Shown piece by piece: positions 17,191 to 25,598 of a DNA stretch of 44,845 nucleotides (position 1 is the stretch's first letter; every line of letters starts with the position of its first letter). This DNA is from Paludibacteraceae bacterium (GTDB lineage Bacteria > Bacteroidota > Bacteroidia > Bacteroidales > Paludibacteraceae). Made by a program: the position numbers and the translations under genes. The notes under the pieces are model-generated. The model saw nothing but the letters and a program-made list of their open reading frames with translations, ran no database searches and was not told the DNA's origin. The DNA lies in NCBI GenBank assembly GCA_017417025.1, contig JAFPZY010000032.1:1-44845 (forward strand), in the 5' to 3' direction.

Positions 17191-18203
17191 AACTGCTTTG
17201 CCAAAATGTTATCTATTATTTGCAACACTTCTGCCAATACCTTTTTACTCCGCTCGACAGATACTTTTTCCGAAGTTCTTTTTACGGCATCATCAACATA
17301 CCGCTTTATTTCCTCTGCAGAACGGCTCTTAAATTCCTTTCCCTGCTCTTGCAGAACAACATCCACCGTCAGAAACTCTTTCCTCGGGAAAAAACTTACA
17401 GCTGGAACCCCCAACAAAGCAGCTTCACGAGCAAAAGTCCCGGCACCGGTAAGCATGGCTTTCGTATAATAGCAGACATCCAAACCTGATAAAGGAGAGG
17501 ACGGATACCAGATATTCGGATAACCTTCTGCCATCTTTTTCTCCTCATCATACCTCGGAAGAAACAGAATATTCTCATTCTTGAACACCTCAAACAACTG
17601 AGGGACAATAGTAACAGCATCTTTCGGCACATAGGCTGCTTTCAAATTTTCGGGGCGGATAGTAATGTATTCTTCCCATGGCAACTGCTCTAAAAAATGC
17701 TCGTCCACCTTATAATCTGCTATATATATATCCTCCTTGAATCCATCAAACGTTTTAATCTGCTCATCCTTTATATGATATTTCTTTTGAGCTGCCTGAT
17801 ATTTCAGATAAGATGGAAAAATAAAATAACTGCTGAAAAGAAATGTAACAAACTTATGCGTCGTAAAATCATTGTCTGAAAATGTAATTGAAGGTTTGCG
17901 CCTCAACCATGCCACAACCGAAGTATAACTACCTCCCAAAGAAAATGCAATGTCAAAAGTGGGGACTTGCAATAATAAATCCATGTACCTCCCCAACAAA
18001 CCAAAAACTTTTTTGATTCTACTTTTCCCCTTATGATTGCCGATTATCAATGGCTGAATATTATTTTTCCGCAACAGAGGCACAGTCTCCGAAAAATCAC
18101 GAGCCGTAACAATTATCTCATGCCCTTGCCGCTGCAAATGTCTGTAAATTGGCATTAATACATTTACATGCGGAGTATTAGTTACATCAATCCAGATTTT
18201 CAT
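17187..18203 (-). CDS. DUF354 glycosyltransferase-like protein
   Basis: A 338-residue protein of the DUF354 family, which has a GT-B-like fold related to UDP-sugar enzymes. It begins MKIWIDVTNTPHVNVLMPIY, a family hallmark, and has RHLQRQGHEIIVTARDF, DIAFSLGGSYTSVVAW and the late GAGTFAREAALLGVPAVSF nucleotide-sugar-binding type segment. DUF354 genes often sit beside wecB, as here with a 4-nt overlap, which suggests a linked step in making or transferring a ManNAc-type sugar (inference). It lies 13 bp after the acetyltransferase gene. Confidence 0.82.
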   Translation of the reverse strand: MKIWIDVTNTPHVNVLMPIYRHLQRQGHEIIVTARDFSETVPLLRKNNIQPLIIGNHKGKSRIKKVFGLLGRYMDLLLQVPTFDIAFSLGGSYTSVVAWLRRKPSITFSDNDFTTHKFVTFLFSSYFIFPSYLKYQAAQKKYHIKDEQIKTFDGFKEDIYIADYKVDEHFLEQLPWEEYITIRPENLKAAYVPKDAVTIVPQLFEVFKNENILFLPRYDEEKKMAEGYPNIWYPSSPLSGLDVCYYTKAMLTGAGTFAREAALLGVPAVSFFPRKEFLTVDVVLQEQGKEFKSRSAEEIKRYVDDAVKRTSEKVSVERSKKVLAEVLQIIDNILAKQL

Positions 18204-18216
18204 TTTTCACACAATC

Positions 18217-18699
18217 TTATTTTGTTACAAATGTCTTGATTACTTTAGCGGGAGAGCCGACGGCGACTGTGTACGGGGGGATGTCGCGGGTGACAACACT
18301 GCCGGCACCTATTACCGCTCCCTCGCCAATAGTGACACCTGGCATAATAATGCTGCCAATGCCTATATGAGCACCGTCTTTTATATGTATAGGCTTGTAT
18401 ATCAGCTCACAATCCATCACCGGCTTGCCTACTTCATACTGCGACAAATCGCGCTGGTGACACAGCAGCATGCAGCCGCGCGTGACCCACACATTGCGCC
18501 CGACAGTAATCAGTTCCGGGGCGGAATGGTCTATGTCCACGGTCGCCGCAATCTTTGAGCCTTTCCCTATTTTCATGCCCGTAAGTTTATACAAGGGCGT
18601 GCGCACTTGCGCCGGAAACAGATGCCGCGCCAATGACAGACAGAGGCGGTTGAAGATTCCGCGCGTCACATTGCCTATTGTCCGATGATTGTTTGCCAT
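18217..18699 (-). CDS. Left-handed beta-helix acetyltransferase
   Basis: A 160-residue hexapeptide-repeat acyltransferase. Repeat turns run from about residue 42 to 150 (for example IGKGSKIAATVDID, IKDGAHIGIGSIIMPGVTIGEGAVIGAGSVVT), ending with DIPPYTVAVGSPAKVI, typical of WbbJ/maltose-O-acetyltransferase relatives. It probably O- or N-acetylates a sugar using acetyl-CoA. It lies in a tight group with a nucleotidyltransferase-like gene, DUF354 and wecB. The acceptor is unknown. Confidence 0.85.
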   Translation of the reverse strand: MANNHRTIGNVTRGIFNRLCLSLARHLFPAQVRTPLYKLTGMKIGKGSKIAATVDIDHSAPELITVGRNVWVTRGCMLLCHQRDLSQYEVGKPVMDCELIYKPIHIKDGAHIGIGSIIMPGVTIGEGAVIGAGSVVTRDIPPYTVAVGSPAKVIKTFVTK

Positions 18700-18724
18700 A
18701 GTTATCTGTCTGTATATATGCCGT

Positions 18725-19900
18725 TTAATATGGTATTACCCCCTCTCTGCGTATTATGCGGCGGACACCTTTGAAGACAATGGTGCAGAACATGTGCCAG
18801 GCATAAGAGGGAGCATAGGGCCACACATCGCGGGCATCCTTCGTCCTGCCGAAAAAAGTGTATAACTTCCTGTAAACCACATTCCAACTGCCATGCAAAC
18901 GCCGTGACTCTTCCTCCGACATCGCGCGGGCGACAGGCTCGCGGCTCAACAAATAAGCAAGAAAACGAGCGCCATGACGCTGCGTCCAACGGGAATCATC
19001 ATACAGCGGCCACTCTTCCGCCTTCAGACCGAGGCTGCCGACCGCCAGATAGCCAAACAGCCGCCACGGCTGCATAAGCCCCATTTTGCGAAGAACAGGC
19101 CGCAGATAAGCCTCCAGCGGCTGCCTCCCCATACGCCCGACCACAGCATGCACCAGCAGGACGACATCACAAATCTGCTTCATTCCTCCTGTCTCCGTAA
19201 CACAATGGTCCCAAGCATGATAGAAAGTGAATAGCACATTGAAACGGTCCTCAGGGACGGCAATCTCCATGTCCTCGGCTATCACCTTGCGCGCGGACTG
19301 CGGAGTGACAGCCGCGTCCTCAAGCGGGAAATAGGTGCGTATATCGCGCGGGTGGTCAAGTTTGACGGAGGTGCGGTGCATCTCCACCAAAGCCCCCTCG
19401 GGGAGGGTGAAATTGTAGTGCTTGAGTTCCTCCAGTTCGTCCTCGTGGTGCCCGGCATCGGGAAACGCGTCCCGCAGCAAAGCCGCAGCCTTATGATACT
19501 GCGAAGGCCCCACATACACATCCAGATCTCCCCACACACGCAGATAGGGCTGCGGATAAAGCACTGACAAGCCGAACCCCTTGAGGCAGACGGGGAATAC
19601 GCCGCCCTGCTCCAGTGCTGACCACGTGCGGCGGAGGACAGACAGCAGTTTCTGCTGCTCAAGCATATTGGACATGCAGATTTGCTTCAGCTGAAGTTTC
19701 TGTTTGTCTGTCAGACGTGACATGAGCAAAGGCTGCTTGAGCATCTGGTTGAAGACCAGCGGAGCCGTCCCCTGCCGCAAAGAAAGGGCTATAACGTCCG
19801 ACAAATCCTCCGGCAGCACGTCAGGAAGAACAGGCTCAGAGCCCCATATTGCAGCACGCAACAGGGAGAAATAAAGAGTCTGCGAGATGTTCTTTTCCAT
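18725..19900 (-). CDS. PF14907-type nucleotidyltransferase family protein
   Basis: A 391-residue protein resembling the uncharacterised nucleotidyltransferase family NTP_transf_5. The key segment is LKGFGLSVLYPQPYLRVWGDLDVYV (quoted in part: LKGFGLSVLYPQ, then GDLDVYV with Asp125 and Asp127 as the expected metal ligands). Members occur in polysaccharide and peptide-modification clusters; their reaction is unknown. The frame is open up to 20173, but the upstream part crosses the promoter and has no family likeness, so the ATG at 19900 is used. It is the first gene of the unit running to sfp. Confidence 0.8.
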   Translation of the reverse strand: MEKNISQTLYFSLLRAAIWGSEPVLPDVLPEDLSDVIALSLRQGTAPLVFNQMLKQPLLMSRLTDKQKLQLKQICMSNMLEQQKLLSVLRRTWSALEQGGVFPVCLKGFGLSVLYPQPYLRVWGDLDVYVGPSQYHKAAALLRDAFPDAGHHEDELEELKHYNFTLPEGALVEMHRTSVKLDHPRDIRTYFPLEDAAVTPQSARKVIAEDMEIAVPEDRFNVLFTFYHAWDHCVTETGGMKQICDVVLLVHAVVGRMGRQPLEAYLRPVLRKMGLMQPWRLFGYLAVGSLGLKAEEWPLYDDSRWTQRHGARFLAYLLSREPVARAMSEEESRRLHGSWNVVYRKLYTFFGRTKDARDVWPYAPSYAWHMFCTIVFKGVRRIIRREGVIPY

Positions 19901-19931
19901 GTCCTTTTTGCCAATTATATCTAAATCGCGG

Positions 19932-19963
19932 CAAAGATAATACTTTTTCTGCAAATATGCAAA
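19932..19963 (-). promoter_or_regulatory. Promoter of the 19900-12846 unit
   Basis: Minus strand: TTTG (19960-19963), 20 nt, TATCTTTG (19932-19939), a perfect consensus match 31 bp before the ATG at 19900. No other consensus promoter was found before 12846, so all seven genes may share it. Confidence 0.82.
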
Positions 19964-20007
19964 TAAAAAACACAAAATCAGTGTTCTCACAGGGAGAGAC
20001 CCGCTGC

Positions 20008-20029
20008 CGATAGTGTCTCGATAGTGTCT
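20008..20029. repeat. 11-bp tandem repeat, two units
   Basis: CGATAGTGTCT is repeated twice head to tail (20008-20018, 20019-20029) and followed by CGTCAGTCTGA. The period and the CGnTAGTGTnn pattern match the module at 33061-33102. It lies between the arginase stop and the promoter at 19932-19963. The surrounding 130 bp hold no gene. Confidence 0.65.
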
Positions 20030-20096
20030 CGTCAGTCTGATTTGCCCATATAGGGGGAGACTAGACCGGATAAATTCAAGAATCCAACAGGCACTT

Positions 20097-20990
20097 TCAC
20101 GGGCACCGCAAGAGCGAGACGAGGCGCGAAAGGGTGCTGACACACCAGTGCGCCGTTGTTTGCGCCTCATCATCCATTAGCGGATTGTACTCGACAAAGT
20201 CGAAAGAGCGCATTGACGGCAGTGACGGCAGCGCGGCAATAAAGTCATCCAAATGGCTCTGTGTAAGGCCCTGAGGCACTCTGGTGCCCGTTGCTGCGAC
20301 AACAGACGGGTCCATGCCGTCGATGTCGAAACTCAGATGAAGCGAAGAGAGTTTTAGCTCCTCCATCTGCCTGCGTATATTCTGCATCACCGCCGCCATG
20401 CCGTGCTCACGGACAAAGGCGGATGAATAAACGTGGTCGCTGATATTGAGAGAGTTAATAATCTGTTTTTCTCCATCGTCGAGGTCGCGTGCGCCGACCC
20501 AGAATACATTCTCCGGTTTGAGCCTGACCGTGGCGATGTCGTTCAGCCCTGAGGCACACAGCCCCATCAGTGCCGCAAGCGGCATGCCGTGCGCATTGGC
20601 TGACGGAGAGGACTTCTCGGTGTTGATGTCGCCGTGCGCGTCAAACCAGACGACTGCGACATCCTCTGTGCGCTGCAGTATGCCGGCTATGCTGCCAAGA
20701 GCGATGGAGTGGTCGCCGCCAATGACGACCAACGGCCTGTCATTTTGCATCTCTTCCGCGACTGTATCACGCAGCAAACGGCTCATTTCCAGCACCGTAT
20801 CATAGTTTTTCACCTGCTGTTTTTGCTCGTCTGTCAGCGGCAGCATCTCAGAGTTGAAGTGCAGGAACCGCCAGTCAGACTTGTCAAGTCCGAGCATTTC
20901 GCACAATATTCCCGGTGCAAGTTGCGCCCCTTCGCGGTTGCACCCCGACCGGAAAGGCAAACCTATGTATTTTGGAGTCGTCATAAACAT
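20097..20990 (-). CDS. Arginase (ureohydrolase family)
   Basis: A 297-residue enzyme expected to cut arginine into ornithine and urea. The dinuclear manganese ligands are visible: GGDHS (His94), WFDAHGDINT (Asp117, His119, Asp121) and SFDIDGMDPS (Asp222, Asp224). NAHGMPLA (His134) and DFVEYNP (glutamate equivalent to Glu277 of human arginase) favour arginase over formimidoylglutamase or agmatinase. It lies 21 bp after hipA and seems to share its transcript. A second ATG at 20984 is possible. Its product, ornithine, is the expected substrate of the opine-synthase-like enzyme 1.5 kb upstream. Confidence 0.82.
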   Translation of the reverse strand: MFMTTPKYIGLPFRSGCNREGAQLAPGILCEMLGLDKSDWRFLHFNSEMLPLTDEQKQQVKNYDTVLEMSRLLRDTVAEEMQNDRPLVVIGGDHSIALGSIAGILQRTEDVAVVWFDAHGDINTEKSSPSANAHGMPLAALMGLCASGLNDIATVRLKPENVFWVGARDLDDGEKQIINSLNISDHVYSSAFVREHGMAAVMQNIRRQMEELKLSSLHLSFDIDGMDPSVVAATGTRVPQGLTQSHLDDFIAALPSLPSMRSFDFVEYNPLMDDEAQTTAHWCVSTLSRLVSLLRCP

Positions 20991-21011
20991 AATATTTTAA
21001 TAAGAAACATA

Positions 21012-22103
21012 CTACTGAAAACATGAAATCTGATGTTCCATGTCATCGTATATTCTTTTTGTCTCATTATCAGGGAGTCCGACTTCTGCCGCCAAAGCAA
21101 GGACATCTGCACGCGATGGCAGCGGATTGTCATTGACAGAAGTGGTATGGCAATCCCCCTTCATGCCACAAGGGAGCAGGTCGTATGCAGGTGAAAAAGC
21201 CCAACCTTTATTATAAATAAAGGCAAAGTTTTTAGCATGGTCGTCATGGTTGCCGATTAGGACATTGAAACACATTAGACGATAAATCTTCCACAAATCC
21301 TCCATCGAATGTGACAGTTTGGTAGACAACTGAAAGAGGTGGAAGTAATCAATACTCGGAATTGTATAATCGGCTTGCAACAAACCAGCCGCACTGACCA
21401 CGTGTAGTCTGTTATCCCCCTGTCTGTCAAAGCGTTTAACGCCGAACCATTTATTTTCGAACAGCCGTGTTTCGGGCATCTCAATGCCGCATTGTTTAGC
21501 CAATAGGGAATAGCGGTACTCCTCACGCCCAATGTCTTTTCTGTCACCTTTGGCGCGGAATTTGACAAGCCATTCACCATCGTCTTGTGTAATAAAGATT
21601 TTAGGTCGTGCCCCGCCAGGAGAACCGCCGCGCTGAACAAGTTCCTCTATATGTTCACCCGTATAAGTATCATCTGATAAGACTGCCTCCATTTCAGCCG
21701 CAAGCTTCTCAAGACGCAGATATTCAAATGAATATCTTACACTCTCATCGGGGCGATACTCCAATGCCCCACGCCCGTTGCTCCCCACAAGGCATAGTTG
21801 CTGCAATATTGTCAGATTAGAACTGTTGATACCCTGCTGCGCAAAATAACGATGCAAAACGAGCCTGCCCCACCCGTCCGGCAGGCTATCCGCGAACACG
21901 CCGAAATTGCCGTCAAAGGGGTGATAATGAGCGACTTTTACGCCTTGCGTCAATGGCAATTCAAACGGCGAAATACTGAAGCCGTTCTGCAGCCAGTCTG
22001 TAGAATATTCAAACGCACAAGTCTGCGGTCTGGATGGTGTGAGAGCAAGTCTTCCAACCAGCCGGCCATGCATCCGGACCTCTATCTGCTGAATATTAAT
22101 CAT
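21012..22103 (-). CDS. HipA-like serine/threonine kinase toxin
   Basis: A 363-residue kinase of the HipA family. The N-terminal domain includes the segment FDGNFGVFADSLPDGWGR, the glycine-rich nucleotide loop is GGSPGGARPKIFI (about residues 157-170), and the catalytic core has GNHDDHAKNFAF followed by PAYDLLP. HipA kinases inactivate glutamyl-tRNA synthetase by phosphorylation in E. coli. Here the N- and C-terminal parts are fused, unlike split HipST forms. It overlaps the preceding HTH gene by 8 nt, as expected for an antitoxin-toxin operon. All key kinase motifs look intact. Confidence 0.88.
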   Translation of the reverse strand: MINIQQIEVRMHGRLVGRLALTPSRPQTCAFEYSTDWLQNGFSISPFELPLTQGVKVAHYHPFDGNFGVFADSLPDGWGRLVLHRYFAQQGINSSNLTILQQLCLVGSNGRGALEYRPDESVRYSFEYLRLEKLAAEMEAVLSDDTYTGEHIEELVQRGGSPGGARPKIFITQDDGEWLVKFRAKGDRKDIGREEYRYSLLAKQCGIEMPETRLFENKWFGVKRFDRQGDNRLHVVSAAGLLQADYTIPSIDYFHLFQLSTKLSHSMEDLWKIYRLMCFNVLIGNHDDHAKNFAFIYNKGWAFSPAYDLLPCGMKGDCHTTSVNDNPLPSRADVLALAAEVGLPDNETKRIYDDMEHQISCFQ

Positions 22104-22395
22104 TTCTTACGCGTTGCTTGGTAGTTGTGCTTTGCAACATATCATCCAGTGTCGCCCATTGCCGCTGTGTAAAAACATTCCTGAAATCCTCCAAACAGCC
22201 CAAGACAAAAGCAACCTGCAGCAATCCGCGCAGCGATATTTGCCCTTTCTGCTCAAAATGCCGGTAGGTGGAGAGCGGGAGATCCGCCTTTTTCGCCAAA
22301 TCCGCCTGTGTTATACGCTGCTCCAAGCGACGCTGTTTGACCCGTGCCGCCATGTCATTAGCGACAGAAAACGGGGTTGTCAGGATATTTTTCAT
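22096..22395 (-). CDS. HipB-like XRE-family regulator (antitoxin)
   Basis: A 99-residue DNA-binding protein with a helix-turn-helix of the XRE type: RRLEQRITQADLAKKADLPLSTYRHFEQKG (quoted in part: ITQADLAKKADLPLSTYRHF). The frame opens at a GTG at 22401, but the ATG at 22395 is the natural start. It precedes the HipA-like kinase with an 8-nt overlap and would neutralise it and repress the operon. Two 19-bp direct repeats lie just upstream of its promoter and could be its operators. Confidence 0.85.
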   Translation of the reverse strand: MKNILTTPFSVANDMAARVKQRRLEQRITQADLAKKADLPLSTYRHFEQKGQISLRGLLQVAFVLGCLEDFRNVFTQRQWATLDDMLQSTTTKQRVRND

Positions 22396-22416
22396 AAACA
22401 CATTCTATTTCCGCGA

Positions 22417-22448
22417 CAAAGGTAATACTTTTGCGGAACATGCGCAAG
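22417..22448 (-). promoter_or_regulatory. Promoter of the hipBA-arginase operon
   Basis: Minus strand: CTTG (22445-22448, one mismatch to TTTG), 20 nt, TACCTTTG (22417-22424). It lies 21 bp before the hipB-like ATG at 22395. Its upstream edge touches the first of two direct repeats. Confidence 0.7.
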
Positions 22449-22506
22449 GATAAGTGACAATATTTTGTTAATTATGCACAAAAAAGCGGATAAGTAACAA
22501 TATTTT
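22448..22506. repeat. Pair of 19-bp direct repeats, candidate operators
   Basis: GGATAAGTGACAATATTTT at 22448-22466 and GGATAAGTAACAATATTTT at 22488-22506 differ at one base and start 40 bp apart, close to four helical turns. They lie immediately upstream of the hipBA promoter and 29 bp after the end of the next gene. Regulator-binding sites for the HipB-like protein are a natural guess, although known HipB sites are palindromic. Confidence 0.7.
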
Positions 22507-22534
22507 AGTAGTTATTGATTTCTGCCCACAACTC

Positions 22535-23491
22535 CTACTTCCTGTTTTGAAAACTATTTATTCTGTCGTCTATTATTTTGCCGTTGTGTATATTGACTGC
22601 CCGCTTTAATGTGTCACCCAAATCTCCCTCTACTATCTCATCCAAGAAACGAACAACTTCCTGACTTATTGCTTCCGATGTCGATTTATAGAACAATGAC
22701 GGAGTATGATCCACAACATAATGGGTAATACCATCAACCTGATATACAGGATTCTCTATTGTTGTCGGGATACTTGTTTCCACACCGCCATGACGGTCAC
22801 AACTCAAGTCTATAATAAGCGCTCCTTTCTTCATACGCTTAAGATCTTCCCTGTATACAATATGGTCTTTACGAGAGGTATCCCATAAGATTGCATTGAT
22901 TACGACATCATATCTGCCTATTTCCTTGCGAAACAGTTGTTCCATTTTACGGTCATACACAACAACCTCCGCCCCCATATAGTTCAATGTGCGAATTGCA
23001 CCGCGAGCAGTATTGCCACGACCTAACACAGCCACTTTTGTCTGATTCGGAAACACACCATGCAAAAGATAAGCATGACACAGAGCTGCTTCTCCTGCTA
23101 TTTCATTGTTTTTCCAGAACGTATGCCGCCCCATTTCATACATGTCTTCCCATGCGATGCCTGTAAGCCGGTTGTTTATTATTTTATCCGTTATATCACG
23201 ATTCTGCACGGCATGAATCCACCCGAAAATAACTTGGTCGTGCAACGAATCCAAATAATCAGCATCACCTATTTTAGGATCACAAATAACATTTTTCTTT
23301 AACACTTCCTCACGCGGACAGACATGAATACCCGCCTGACGATAATCATCATCAGTATAATTAAGCACATCGCCATAACCCTGTTCGACGTAAAGACATT
23401 CCGTGTGTTTTACTTGCAACACATGTGGCGGAATGATTGCCCGACGACGTTCATTTTCCTTGTGACTGATAGGGAAACCTATTGTATTCAT
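22535..23491 (-). CDS. N5-(carboxyethyl)ornithine synthase-like dehydrogenase
   Basis: A 318-residue member of the alanine dehydrogenase/CEOS family. It starts MNTIGFPISHKENERRRAI, the hallmark of that subfamily, and has a Rossmann motif VAVLGRGNTARGAIRTL near residue 160 and IIDLSCDRHGGVETS in the second half. Characterised CEOS condenses ornithine with pyruvate using NADPH to form an opine-type amino acid; an alanine or lysine-type dehydrogenase activity is also possible. The open frame begins at GTG 23512, but the ATG at 23491 matches the family. It has its own promoter and lies between the arginase operon and the polysaccharide operon. Confidence 0.78.
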   Translation of the reverse strand: MNTIGFPISHKENERRRAIIPPHVLQVKHTECLYVEQGYGDVLNYTDDDYRQAGIHVCPREEVLKKNVICDPKIGDADYLDSLHDQVIFGWIHAVQNRDITDKIINNRLTGIAWEDMYEMGRHTFWKNNEIAGEAALCHAYLLHGVFPNQTKVAVLGRGNTARGAIRTLNYMGAEVVVYDRKMEQLFRKEIGRYDVVINAILWDTSRKDHIVYREDLKRMKKGALIIDLSCDRHGGVETSIPTTIENPVYQVDGITHYVVDHTPSLFYKSTSEAISQEVVRFLDEIVEGDLGDTLKRAVNIHNGKIIDDRINSFQNRK

Positions 23492-23551
23492 AGTTACACT
23501 CAATTTAGACACTCAACAGTAAATGTATCATTTACTATCGCAAATTCGCCG

Positions 23552-23583
23552 CAAAGATAACACAATTTGCTTAATTTGGCAAA
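23552..23583 (-). promoter_or_regulatory. Promoter of the CEOS-like gene
   Basis: Minus strand: TTTG (23580-23583), 20 nt, TATCTTTG (23552-23559), an exact consensus. It lies 60 bp before the ATG at 23491 and starts 29 bp after the SDR stop codon, so this gene is a separate transcription unit downstream of the polysaccharide operon. Confidence 0.82.
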
Positions 23584-23612
23584 CTTTTTAGAGAAAAATT
23601 TCTTGATTACTC

Positions 23613-24452
23613 TTATAAATTGTCTCCTCCGTCACAAAATATTATCTGACCAATAATAGAATTACCCCTGTTGTCAAGCAAGAACTGCACTAATTCTGCC
23701 ACTTCTTCAGGCAAAACAAATCTTTTAGAAGCTGTTTGGCTATTATATGCGTTTAATGTAATATCTGTTTCGTTTATTCCAATTGGCAACATTCCTACAC
23801 CTATTGCGTTTATATATATGCCATTAGCCATGTATTTTTTAGCAAGAGCCATAGTTATTCCATTAACTGTGTATTTTGAAAGATGATATGGTTTGGGCTC
23901 TAAAAGGGCTGAACTGCGGGATGATATATTGACTATCTTACCTTGGATATTATTATACTTAAAATACTCACACACAGCCTCTGACACAAAGAACAACGAC
24001 CTAACATTAAGATCAAATGTCTTATCAAAAATCTCTGTTGAATTACCACCTATATCATCTGCGCTATCACTCACAAAAGCAGCATTATTAATCCAAGCAT
24101 CTATCCTGTTTTGTGGAGTCTGTTCACAAATCTTTTTAAGATGCCCATTTATATCTGTGATATTATTCAAGTTCCAAACATAACCAAATAATCTATCAGA
24201 GTTTTCTTTTTCAAGAGCTTCATTTATGTGCTTCTCACTACTGCTAATCATAATTACAGTTGCACCAGAAGTCAATAGTCGATGTGTTATATATGAGCCT
24301 AATCCAACTGCTCCACCGGTCACAACACAAACCTTGTCTAATAACTCCTGATTTGCGGGTAACTGACTTATAGTTACAGTCATCACCCCACCTTTGTCTA
24401 AATATTTCAAAAAACGCAAAAGCGATATTATTTTACGTAAAATCTTTTTCAT
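23613..24452 (-). CDS. Short-chain dehydrogenase/reductase
   Basis: A 279-residue SDR enzyme. The NAD(P)-binding glycine motif is TGGAVGLGSYI (about residues 45-55), NNAAF follows, and the active-site set is Ser in NISSRSSA with YHLSK (Tyr and Lys). The C-terminus FCDGGDNL is standard. An N-terminal extension of about 35 basic and hydrophobic residues is unusual. The ATG overlaps the stop of the ATP-grasp gene (ATGA). It probably oxidises or reduces a sugar or acyl intermediate of the surface glycan; substrate unknown. It is the last gene of the polysaccharide operon. Confidence 0.87.
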   Translation of the reverse strand: MKKILRKIISLLRFLKYLDKGGVMTVTISQLPANQELLDKVCVVTGGAVGLGSYITHRLLTSGATVIMISSSEKHINEALEKENSDRLFGYVWNLNNITDINGHLKKICEQTPQNRIDAWINNAAFVSDSADDIGGNSTEIFDKTFDLNVRSLFFVSEAVCEYFKYNNIQGKIVNISSRSSALLEPKPYHLSKYTVNGITMALAKKYMANGIYINAIGVGMLPIGINETDITLNAYNSQTASKRFVLPEEVAELVQFLLDNRGNSIIGQIIFCDGGDNL

Positions 24453-25540
24453 TTCCTATCTATTTTTTGTTTTGCAATATATTGAAGCACTTCATCTGTT
24501 ATATCACCTAAAGCAGGGCTGCCTGCTACCTGAACAGAACCTCCCCACGACAGATTTGTTTCAATTATCAGAGGCTCGTCATCTGCATTCAAGGTTACAT
24601 CCCAAGCCACCAATTTTGACACTTGACTCACTCTAAAAGCCATTGCCTTGACCAGATCAATACATTTATGATAGTTGGGAAGTTGGCAATCTGCAAACAC
24701 CTGTCCGTTGGGGTGTTGTTTATACATTGTTAAATTACCATCAAAAGCCAGTTCTCTTAATCTACCATCAGACATAATACCACAGACTAATCCTCCACGA
24801 TGCAAATGATTGGTTAAAGCTTCTTTGCCACCCATAATGACCACCTGTGAAACAACATGCACTTCCCCTTGAAACAGAAGTGTTACTATTCTCATTGTAT
24901 TCACACAAGTAGCATTAAACTGACTTAATGATTTACTTTGCTCTACAAAATCCTGCACTACAAATGAACGCGGTATTTGCAAAATGGATTTTAATACTTC
25001 TTCTTTTTCTATTTTACCATTCCAAACTGATATTCCGGCACCAGCACAAGTACCTAATGAGGGTTTTAGAATAATCTTACCAGCCTGTTTACAAGCTGTC
25101 ATTGCCTGTTCCAAAGAGATTACTTTATATTGATTATCCAATAACACATCTCCAATACGGCGACATATAGTTTTAGGCTGTGGCGCATCATTTAACAACA
25201 AGTCGTACAAGTTCTTGTCATCTAAGGCTTGTGCTGCAACAGCATTATTGAAAAATCTATCCACAACGCAATAGTAATAACTATCAGGTACAAAATGTGT
25301 TAAGTTTGAACCAAAAACATTGACCTTATTATATATATCATACCATCTTATGTCCCAGCTATAGCGTGCCAAACAACTATTAAGATATGGCTGCCAATAT
25401 GCAATTATTTCCGATTTCTGCTCGTTTGATATCGGACTACCATTTGCCAATCCTTTCAACAAGTCGCGCCTGCCATCTTTGTATCTACCAGATACTTTTT
25501 CCGGGTCTAAAAGCCGATGTAATTTCTTAAGAACATTCAT
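24449..25540 (-). CDS. Sugar-transfer-associated ATP-grasp protein
   Basis: A 363-residue ATP-grasp enzyme of the family seen in capsule loci (ATPgrasp_ST). The ATP-binding lysine lies in KIILKPSLGTCAGAG (about residue 174 on), followed by FVVQDFVEQSKSL, NTMRIVTLL, and the metal-binding C-terminal IIETNLSWGGSVQV. Such enzymes are expected to form an amide or similar bond between a carboxylate and an amine, here probably on a polysaccharide or its precursor; this is inference. It is a diverged paralogue of the frameshifted ATP-grasp gene directly upstream (58 bp away) and looks intact. Confidence 0.8.
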   Translation of the reverse strand: MNVLKKLHRLLDPEKVSGRYKDGRRDLLKGLANGSPISNEQKSEIIAYWQPYLNSCLARYSWDIRWYDIYNKVNVFGSNLTHFVPDSYYYCVVDRFFNNAVAAQALDDKNLYDLLLNDAPQPKTICRRIGDVLLDNQYKVISLEQAMTACKQAGKIILKPSLGTCAGAGISVWNGKIEKEEVLKSILQIPRSFVVQDFVEQSKSLSQFNATCVNTMRIVTLLFQGEVHVVSQVVIMGGKEALTNHLHRGGLVCGIMSDGRLRELAFDGNLTMYKQHPNGQVFADCQLPNYHKCIDLVKAMAFRVSQVSKLVAWDVTLNADDEPLIIETNLSWGGSVQVAGSPALGDITDEVLQYIAKQKIDRK

Positions 25541-25598
25541 ATATTAAGAAATTTAGATTAATTATATTAGTTAGTAAAGGATAAATCACAAATCATAG

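Noticed and set aside
19901-20173. N-terminal extension of the nucleotidyltransferase gene by 91 codons
   Set aside because: It includes the perfect promoter at 19932-19963 and has no family resemblance; the ATG at 19900 is the first one downstream of it.
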